NCBI GenBank assembly: GCA_944321005.1
Contig: CALUJT010000061.1
Span: 1 to 9,969 of the forward strand
Origin: an uncultured Atopobiaceae bacterium
GTDB taxonomy: Bacteria; Actinomycetota; Coriobacteriia; Coriobacteriales; Atopobiaceae
DNA: 9,969 bases
Direction of reading: 5' to 3'
The translations under genes were made by a program, and so were the position numbers. The notes under the pieces are model-generated. The model saw only the letters and a list, made by a program, of their open reading frames with translations. It was not told where the DNA came from and did no database searches. Positions 5,602 to 9,969 of this stretch are shown in pieces. Within the stretch, counting starts at the first letter, position 1, and every line of letters begins with the position of its first letter.

Positions 5602-5610
5602 TCCTCCTTC

Positions 5611-5658
5611 CCGCTCGGGCGAGGGGGACGGGGAACCACGCCCCTCTCGCCCGAGCGG
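5611..5658 (+). terminator. Strong intercistronic hairpin after GH1
   Basis: CCGCTCGGGCGAG (5611-5623) and CTCGCCCGAGCGG (5646-5658) form a perfect 13-bp stem, and four more G-C pairs (5624-5627 with 5641-5644) can stack beyond a one-base bulge. It starts 9 bases after the GH1 stop. Only TCCCTTCTG follows, not a T-run. It is therefore likely a partial or Rho-type terminator or a 3'-end stabiliser that sets GH1 and PTS levels apart. Confidence 0.65.
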
Positions 5659-5685
5659 TCCCTTCTGCCGCCCTCGCGGCATCCA

Positions 5686-5726
5686 CCTTGTGCAAGGGAC
5701 GTCTCCTTCAGGGAGAGGGGACGTCT
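5686..5726 (+). other. Small repeats in the GH1-IIC gap
   Basis: The rest of the 162-base gap carries CCTTG-TG-CAAGG (5686-5697) and two direct copies of GGGACGTCT (5696-5704 and 5718-5726), 22 bases apart, about two helical turns. This spacing could suit a DNA-binding protein, but I see no -10 box between here and the IIC start. Chance is quite possible. Confidence 0.25.
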
Positions 5727-5763
5727 GAAGCAGGCAATGTTCCAAACGTAAGGAGTGAAAAAC

Positions 5764-7143
5764 ATGGCCAACGGTCAGAGCTTCCTTGACAAGTTCTCGG
5801 AGGTTTCCGCTCGGATCGGCAACCAGGTGCACCTGCGGTCGCTTCGCGACGGCTTTGCCACCATCATGCCGGTCTTCATCCTCGCCGGTATCGCCGCCCT
5901 GCTCAACAACGTCGTCTTCACGTTCCTGTGGAGCACGAACCCCGACAGCATGGGCATCTTCCCCAACGCCGACATCCTGGCGACCGCCCAGTACTGGGGC
6001 GCCGCGCTCTCCCAGGGCGCGCTCTCGGTCTCCGCGATCCTGCTGTGCGGCATGGTCGCCTACAGCCTTGCGACCAACAAGCGCTTCGACAACCCCATCT
6101 CCTGCGTGGTCGTCTCCCTCTCCGTGTTCTTCATCATGATGCCGCAGACCGTGACGGCCACCCTCGCCGCCACCTCTCCGCTCGTGACCGAGGAGGTCAC
6201 CACCGCGGCGGTCACCGGTTCTTTCATCACCAGCTACACGGGCACCAACGGCATGTTCACGGCCATCATCATCGGCCTGTTCGCGCCGACCCTGTTCATC
6301 AAGGTGTCCGGCGTCGAGGCGCTGCGCATCAAGATGCCCGAGGGCGTGCCCCCCGCGGTCGAGAAGTCCTTCAACGTCCTGGTCCCGATGCTGCTCACCC
6401 TGGGCGCCTTCGGCCTCGTCGCGATGATTCTCTTCGCCGGCTTCCAGACCGACGTCACCGCCCTCATCAACACCTGGATTCAGACGCCGCTGCGCGCCCT
6501 CACCACCAACCCCGTGGGCCTCGTGTTCATCTACTCGCTCGGCGTGTTCCTGTTCACCCTCGGCATTCACCAGTCCACGATCAACGGCGTGCTCGTCGAG
6601 CCCGTCCTCACGATCGTCCTCACCGAGGCCATGGAGCTCTACTCCACCGGTGGCATGGACGCCGTCCTCGCCCGTCCGGACGTCTGGCTGAACATGAACG
6701 TCATCAACGTCTACGCGCTCATGGGCGGCTCGGGCTGCACCCTGGCCCTGCTCATCGCCACCTTCATCTGGGGCAAGTGGCAGCCCTCCAAGGAGATCGC
6801 CAAGCTCGGCATCGCCCCGGCCATCTTCAACATCAACGAGCCGGTCATCTACGGCTACCCGATCGTCTTCAACATCCCGCTGATGGTTCCGTTCGTGCTC
6901 AACACCGCCCTCGGCATCGTGCTCTCCTACGGCGCGACCGTGATCGGCCTCGTGAACCCGACCTGCATCCAGGTGCCCTGGACCACCCCGATCATCGCCT
7001 CCGGCTTCCTGTCCACCGGCGGCGACTGGCGTGCGGCCGTCCTTCAGGTCGTCCTGCTTGCGATCTTCGTGATCGTCTACCTGCCCTTCATGAAGGCCTC
7101 TGAGGTCGCCCAGCGCAAGCAGTTCGAGATGGCCTCCGAGTAG
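5764..7143 (+). CDS. PTS lactose/cellobiose-family transporter subunit IIC
   Basis: The 459-residue integral membrane protein is the sugar-translocating subunit of a lactose/cellobiose-type phosphotransferase system. A polar N-terminus (about 1-25) leads into roughly ten hydrophobic segments. The conserved INEPVIYGYPIVFNIP motif starts at I357, with E359, and there is a conserved His at 269 (Leu-Gly-Ile-His-Gln). In the chitobiose transporter structure the corresponding His and Glu contact the sugar. It passes a beta-disaccharide or glucoside inward while IIB phosphorylates it. ATG 5764 has AAGGAG 8 bases upstream; the GTG at 5755 overlaps that site and is unlikely to be used. IIB and IIA are encoded by separate downstream genes, the normal split layout. 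The gap to IIB is long (168 bases) and structured. Confidence 0.94.
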   Translation: MANGQSFLDKFSEVSARIGNQVHLRSLRDGFATIMPVFILAGIAALLNNVVFTFLWSTNPDSMGIFPNADILATAQYWGAALSQGALSVSAILLCGMVAYSLATNKRFDNPISCVVVSLSVFFIMMPQTVTATLAATSPLVTEEVTTAAVTGSFITSYTGTNGMFTAIIIGLFAPTLFIKVSGVEALRIKMPEGVPPAVEKSFNVLVPMLLTLGAFGLVAMILFAGFQTDVTALINTWIQTPLRALTTNPVGLVFIYSLGVFLFTLGIHQSTINGVLVEPVLTIVLTEAMELYSTGGMDAVLARPDVWLNMNVINVYALMGGSGCTLALLIATFIWGKWQPSKEIAKLGIAPAIFNINEPVIYGYPIVFNIPLMVPFVLNTALGIVLSYGATVIGLVNPTCIQVPWTTPIIASGFLSTGGDWRAAVLQVVLLAIFVIVYLPFMKASEVAQRKQFEMASE

Positions 7144-7165
7144 CCTTTGGCCCTCACACCATCCC

Positions 7166-7207
7166 GGGGCCGCAGGCGGTATCACATCTCCCTGCGCCTG
7201 CGGCCCC
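7166..7207 (+). terminator. 13-bp hairpin between IIC and IIB
   Basis: GGGGCCGCAGGCG (7166-7178) and CGCCTGCGGCCCC (7195-7207) form a perfect stem with a 16-base loop, starting 22 bases after the IIC stop. No T-run follows. The left arm can alternatively pair over 10 bases with CTGCGGCCCC at 7282-7291, just before the IIB ribosome site, so two exclusive folds are possible. It is probably a processing or attenuation element between IIC and IIB. Confidence 0.6.
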
Positions 7208-7261
7208 ATCCCCGGGGTGCAACCCGGGTAGGTTTTACCGTACCACCGCATCGCACGTAAC

Positions 7262-7295
7262 GCCCGCGAGGGCTTGAGGGGCTGCGGCCCCGCAG
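7262..7295 (+). other. Two short hairpins before the IIB ribosome site
   Basis: GCCC-GCGA-GGGC (7262-7273) is a 4-bp stem capped by a GNRA-type GCGA loop. CTGCGG-CC-CCGCAG (7282-7295) is a near-perfect palindrome ending 2 bases before the AAGGGAG ribosome site (7298-7304). The second overlaps the sequence able to pair with 7166-7175. Either could affect translation of IIB. Confidence 0.35.
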
Positions 7296-7311
7296 AGAAG
7301 GGAGCGTCACC

Positions 7312-7611
7312 ATGAAGATCATGCTTTGCTGCAACGCTGGTATGTCGACGAGCCTGCTCGTGCAGAAGATGCAGAAGGAGGCGGCGTCCCGCGGCCAGGA
7401 CGTGACCATCGAGGCCCGTCCCATGAACGAGGCCATGGATCACCTCAACGAGGCTGACATCCTCCTGCTCGGCCCCCAGATCGGCTACGCCAAGGGCGAC
7501 TTCGAGAAGGCCGTCGATGGCCGCATTCCCGTCGCCGTCATCCCGATGGTCGACTACGGCCGCATGAACGCCGCCAAGATCCTTGACGACGTCGCCGCGC
7601 TTCTCGGCTAG
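7312..7611 (+). CDS. PTS lactose/cellobiose-family subunit IIB
   Basis: This 99-residue cytoplasmic protein matches the IIB fold and length of the lactose/cellobiose PTS family. The phosphorylation loop CNAGMSTS near the N-terminus places the active cysteine at C7 (C6 precedes it), as in the FCSAGMSTS loop of the E. coli cellobiose/chitobiose IIB. A LLLGPQIGY motif in the middle is also typical. It accepts phosphate from IIA His and passes it to the sugar carried by IIC. The ATG at 7312 has AAGGGAG 7 bases upstream. IIA follows after only 39 bases, so IIB and IIA are a tight pair, in contrast to the 168-base structured gap before it. Confidence 0.95.
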   Translation: MKIMLCCNAGMSTSLLVQKMQKEAASRGQDVTIEARPMNEAMDHLNEADILLLGPQIGYAKGDFEKAVDGRIPVAVIPMVDYGRMNAAKILDDVAALLG

Positions 7612-7650
7612 TTCCTGACCACGATCGCGACCAAGACCAAGGGAGGGAAC

Positions 7651-7986
7651 ATGGACGAAGAGATGGAGATGATCTGCTTCCAGATCATCAGCTGCGTGGG
7701 CACCGCCAAGTCCTGCTACATCAACTCGATCGCCAAGGCCCAGGAGGGCGACTTCGAGGGCGCGGCCGAGCTCGTCAAGCAGGGCGACGAGGCCTACGCC
7801 GGTGGCCACGACGTTCACATGCAGCTGCTCACGGCCGAGGCCAACGGCGAGCGCAAGAGCACCCCGCTTCTGCTCCTGCACGCCGAGGACCAGATGGCCG
7901 GCGCCGAGACCTGCAAGCTCATGGCGCAGAACTTCGCGAACGTCTATCGCGAGCTCATCGAGCTGCGCGCCAAGGTGGCCGAGTAG
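7651..7986 (+). CDS. PTS lactose/cellobiose-family subunit IIA
   Basis: The 111-residue protein is helical, with the length and layout of lactose/cellobiose IIA, which works as a trimer. The phosphorylated His is H77 in LLLLHAEDQM, and D80 corresponds to the Asp that binds the metal at the trimer axis. The usual family form is His-Ala-Gln-Asp-His-Leu-Met, so here Gln81 replaces the second His and Glu replaces the first Gln; phosphotransfer should still be possible. It takes phosphate from HPr and gives it to IIB. HPr and Enzyme I are not in the window. The ATG at 7651 has GGGAGGG just upstream. A canonical terminator follows 62 bases after the stop, before GH4. Confidence 0.93.
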   Translation: MDEEMEMICFQIISCVGTAKSCYINSIAKAQEGDFEGAAELVKQGDEAYAGGHDVHMQLLTAEANGERKSTPLLLLHAEDQMAGAETCKLMAQNFANVYRELIELRAKVAE

Positions 7987-7997
7987 CCCACTGGAGG

Positions 7998-8014
7998 GAC
8001 CCGCGCGTCGGGTC
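7998..8014 (+). other. Small hairpin after IIA
   Basis: GACCCG (7998-8003) and CGGGTC (8009-8014) form a 6-bp stem with a 5-base loop, 11 bases after the IIA stop and 34 bases before the main terminator. It may protect the IIA 3' end or add to termination. Confidence 0.3.
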
Positions 8015-8048
8015 ACCCATCGCACAACCGCATGCACATCGTACTTTG

Positions 8049-8080
8049 AAGGGCGCTGCCGGAGACGGTAGCGCCCTTTT
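8049..8080 (+). terminator. Canonical intrinsic terminator after IIA
   Basis: AAGGGCGCT (8049-8057) pairs with AGCGCCCTT (8070-8078). One G-T wobble and two C-G pairs extend the stem to 12 pairs around the loop GGAGAC, and the stem runs into T4 (8077-8080). It is the most orthodox intrinsic terminator in the window, yet it lies between IIA and GH4, which share orientation and pathway. GH4 expression then needs readthrough or a promoter that I cannot see. Confidence 0.8.
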
Positions 8081-8090
8081 GAGAACTCAA
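8079..8090. promoter_or_regulatory. TTGAG-AA-CTCAA inverted repeat before GH4
   Basis: A perfect 5-2-5 inverted repeat begins in the T-tract of the terminator, 30 bases before the GH4 start. It resembles the TTTGA-TAC-TCAAA repeat at 4037-4049, with TTGA and TCAA ends but a spacer one base longer. It could be a second site for the local GntR regulator or a fortuitous palindrome. Confidence 0.3.
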
Positions 8091-8120
8091 CGAGGTTTTC
8101 CGACAGAAGGGAGCCAGGAC

Positions 8121-9470
8121 ATGGCCGAGAAGAACGCGGGCGCCGTCGAGCGCCGTCCCATCAAGATCGCCACCATCGGCGGTGGCTCGAGCTACACCCC
8201 GGAGCTCGTCGAGGGCTTCATCAAGCGCTACGACTCCTGCCCGGTGCGCGAGCTCTGGCTCGTGGACGTCCCGGAGGGGGAGGAGAAGCTCAGGATCGTG
8301 GGCGGCCTCGCACAGCGCATGGTCGAGGCCGCGGGCCTCCCCATGGAGGTGCACCTCACGCTCGACCGCCGCGAGGCGCTCGCCGGCGCCGACTTCGTGA
8401 CCACGCAGTTCCGCGTGGGGCAGCTCGACGCGCGCATCAAGGACGAGCGCATCGCCCTCAAGCACGGCCTCATCGGGCAGGAGACCAACGGCGCCGCCGG
8501 CATGTTCAAGGCGCTGCGCACCATACCCGTGATCTTCGACATCATCCGCGACATGGAGGAGCTCTGCCCCGACGCCTGGCTCGTCAACTTCACCAACCCG
8601 GTGGGCATCGTGACCGAGGCGGTCCTTCGCTACACCAGCTGGAAGAGGATCATCGGCCTCTGCAACTGCCCGATCTCCATGCGCTTTGGCATCGCCAAGT
8701 GGATGGACGTCGACCCCGAGAGCGTGCGCATGGAGCTCTCCGGCCTCAACCACCACTTCTTCGTGACCGACGTCTTCATCGACGGGAGGAGCCGCTTCGA
8801 CGAGGTGCTCGAGCGCTACTGCACGCTGCCGGTGGACGAGCTGGGCACCATGAAGAACATCATGGCCATCCCCTGGTCCAATCGCCTGGTGCGCGGTCTT
8901 CGCGCCATCCCCGTGTCCTACCTCAACTACTACTTCTCCACGCGCGAGGAGCTCGAGCAGCTGGAGCGTGACTACGAGGCCCACGGCGTGCGCGCGGAGG
9001 TGGTCAAGCAGGTCGAGGCCGAGCTCTTCGAGCTCTACAAGGACGCCGAGCTGCACGTGAAGCCCAAGCAGCTCGAGGAGCGCGGGGGGGCCCACTACTC
9101 CGACGCGGCCTGCTCCGTGATCGACTCCATCGTGAACGACCGCGGCGACGTCCAGTACGTGGACGTGCAGAACCGCGGCACCGTCACGAGCCTGCCCTAC
9201 GAGAGCGCCGTGGAGTGCGCCTGCGTCATCACCGGCGACGGCCCCAAGCCCATCGTGGTGGGGGAGCTCTCGCCCGCGATCAACGGCACCATACAGATGA
9301 TCAAGAGCTTCGAGCGCATGGTGGCCGAGGCCGCCGTTACCGGCAACAAGGACGTTGCCGTGGCGGCGCTCGTGGCCAACAAGCTCTGCGACTCCGACGC
9401 CGTGGCCAACGAGGTCTTCGACGAGCTGTGCGAGGCCCACAGGGACTACCTCCCCGAGTTCTTCGGCTAG
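8121..9470 (+). CDS. GH4 6-phospho-beta-glucosidase (NAD- and metal-dependent)
   Basis: The 449-residue cytoplasmic enzyme belongs to glycoside hydrolase family 4. The N-terminal dinucleotide fold shows TIGGGSSYTPEL (18-29) and LWLVDV (45-50). NFTNP sits near 160, and Gly-Leu-Cys-Asn-Cys-Pro places the metal-ligand Cys at C181. The His of GLNHH is H211. A Gly-Gln-Glu-Thr-Asn-Gly-Ala motif, as in 6-phospho-beta-glucosidases of the CelF/LicH type, supports beta specificity. The family cleaves by hydride abstraction at C3 and elimination, needing NAD and Mn2+ or a similar metal, unlike GH1. ATG 8121 has GAAGGGAG 8 bases upstream; in-frame upstream codons run through the terminator and are rejected. 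It follows IIA after 134 bases. It probably hydrolyses the PTS-phosphorylated sugar alongside GH1, perhaps for a different linkage or aglycone. Confidence 0.93.
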   Translation: MAEKNAGAVERRPIKIATIGGGSSYTPELVEGFIKRYDSCPVRELWLVDVPEGEEKLRIVGGLAQRMVEAAGLPMEVHLTLDRREALAGADFVTTQFRVGQLDARIKDERIALKHGLIGQETNGAAGMFKALRTIPVIFDIIRDMEELCPDAWLVNFTNPVGIVTEAVLRYTSWKRIIGLCNCPISMRFGIAKWMDVDPESVRMELSGLNHHFFVTDVFIDGRSRFDEVLERYCTLPVDELGTMKNIMAIPWSNRLVRGLRAIPVSYLNYYFSTREELEQLERDYEAHGVRAEVVKQVEAELFELYKDAELHVKPKQLEERGGAHYSDAACSVIDSIVNDRGDVQYVDVQNRGTVTSLPYESAVECACVITGDGPKPIVVGELSPAINGTIQMIKSFERMVAEAAVTGNKDVAVAALVANKLCDSDAVANEVFDELCEAHRDYLPEFFG

Positions 9471-9481
9471 GGTTCGCGGGG

Positions 9482-9510
9482 GCCGGGGCGCCCGTCACGG
9501 GCGCCCCGGC
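9482..9510. terminator. Shared hairpin between convergent genes
   Basis: GCCGGGGCGCCCG (9482-9494) and CGGGCGCCCCGGC (9498-9510) form a perfect 13-bp stem with a TCA loop. It lies 11 bases after the GH4 stop and 8 bases from the stop of the leftward surface protein, so it can serve both transcripts. No T-run follows on either strand, so release may need Rho or the stem may only protect 3' ends. Confidence 0.7.
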
Positions 9511-9518
9511 ACCATCGC

Positions 9519-9969
9519 CTAGGGTGCGATCAGCCTCCTCACGCGAAGGGCGGCTCCCACCACGGCCACGCCCGCCCCGAAGACGGCGAGAAGGACGCCC
9601 GGGTCGCCCTCGCCGGTGCTGGGCAGCTTGCTCCCGTCGGGGGCGCTCGCGGTCGTCGAGCCGCCGCGAGTGACGACGGGCGCCTCGGGCTCGTCGTCGC
9701 CCGCGGGCGCCGTGGGCTCCTCCGCCCCCGCCTCGACCCTCACCTCGGCGCTGGCCTCGAGGGGCTCATCGAGCTCCGCGGCCTCGAGCGTCGCGGTGTT
9801 GACGAGCGTCTCGCCCGCGAGGGACTCGTCCTCGACCTCTACGTCATAGGAGAGGGTCACGACGTCGCCGGCCTCGAGGCCCCCGAGGTCGATCGAGAGG
9901 CCCGTGCCGTCCGCGACGGCGGCGACGTCCTCCGCGTCCTCGTCGTTTATCCGCACGTCCACGCTCGTC
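9519..9969 (-). CDS. LPXTG-anchored surface protein, C-terminal part (runs off window)
   Basis: Only the last 149 residues are in the window; the reading frame is open to the right edge, so the start lies outside. A beta-rich acidic domain with a DUF11/isopeptide-type pattern comes first (Thr-Leu-Ser-Tyr-Asp-Val, then Val-Asn-Thr-Ala-Thr-Leu-Glu). It is followed by a Pro/Glu/Ala/Thr-rich wall-spanning linker, the sortase motif LPSTG (9612-9626), a hydrophobic helix and a basic Arg-Val-Arg-Arg end. After secretion, sortase would cut between Thr and Gly and join the protein to peptidoglycan or to a pilus. The family includes fimbrial and adhesin proteins of Gram-positive bacteria; whether this is a pilin or a plain adhesin cannot be told from this part. 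It converges on GH4 and is unlikely to be part of the sugar operon. Confidence 0.88.
   Translation of the reverse strand, partial: TSVDVRINDEDAEDVAAVADGTGLSIDLGGLEAGDVVTLSYDVEVEDESLAGETLVNTATLEAAELDEPLEASAEVRVEAGAEEPTAPAGDDEPEAPVVTRGGSTTASAPDGSKLPSTGEGDPGVLLAVFGAGVAVVGAALRVRRLIAP

Noticed and set aside
7208..7311. A riboswitch before IIB
   Set aside because: The stems present do not match any riboswitch class that I recognise; a simple alternative-hairpin leader explains them.
4132..8037. A minus-strand reading frame of about 1300 codons opposite GH1, IIC, IIB and IIA
   Set aside because: It is antisense to four well-recognised genes, its translation is low-complexity (Gly/Val/Ala/Asp/His/Leu-rich) without domains, and it has the form expected for the complement of high-GC codons with few stops.
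8079..8084. TTGAGA as a -35 box for GH4
   Set aside because: No -10-like hexamer occurs 15-19 bases downstream before the GH4 ribosome site.
8013..9440. A 475-codon minus-strand frame opposite GH4
   Set aside because: It is a shadow of the clear GH4 gene on the other strand, with no recognisable motif.

Overview
The window is high-GC DNA with Gram-positive traits: an LPXTG (sortase) cell-wall anchor gene, strong GGAGG ribosome sites and very GC-rich intergenic hairpins. Together with a GntR-controlled lactose/cellobiose-family PTS locus, this suggests a high-GC actinobacterium, perhaps a gut or oral Coriobacteriia member such as an Olsenella relative. That placement is an inference from composition and gene content, not from a marker gene.

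Left third (1-2964): a hemolysin III/PAQR-type membrane protein is read leftward (186-917). Diverging from it are three unrecognised integral membrane proteins read rightward (1012-1506, 1531-2259, 2353-2964). The first has a TATAAT box and a strong Shine-Dalgarno that selects a TTG start. The second ends in a basic tail built from a 15-bp/5-residue tandem repeat. The non-coding left edge carries a 17-bp x3 tandem repeat and a cluster of CCGGAC/GTCCGG words.

Junction (2965-3065): between two convergent genes lies a compact array of five copies of a TTGACAGTTTG-(N)CCCGGG element. They are arranged as one single copy plus two palindromes that are exact reverse complements of one another. This is the most striking unexplained structure in the window.

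Right two thirds (3066-9470): a beta-glucoside uptake and hydrolysis locus. A GntR/UTRA regulator (3066-3836, leftward) diverges from GH1 phospho-beta-glucosidase, PTS IIC, IIB, IIA and GH4 6-phospho-beta-glucosidase. The PTS would import and phosphorylate a beta-linked disaccharide or aryl-glucoside (IIA-His to IIB-Cys to sugar). Two hydrolases of unrelated mechanism, GH1 (retaining) and GH4 (NAD/metal redox-elimination), would cleave the phosphorylated product. Nearly every intercistronic gap is long and holds a strong hairpin, and a canonical U-tailed terminator separates IIA from GH4, so the genes are probably expressed at different levels. Candidate operators lie in the 358-bp regulator/GH1 intergenic region.

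Right edge (9482-9969): a perfect 13-bp stem sits between convergent genes, followed by the C-terminal part of a leftward LPSTG-anchored surface protein that runs off the window. No CRISPR, transposase, integrase, rRNA or tRNA was seen. The systems are mostly recognisable; the novelty lies in the non-coding elements and the unassigned membrane-protein cluster.
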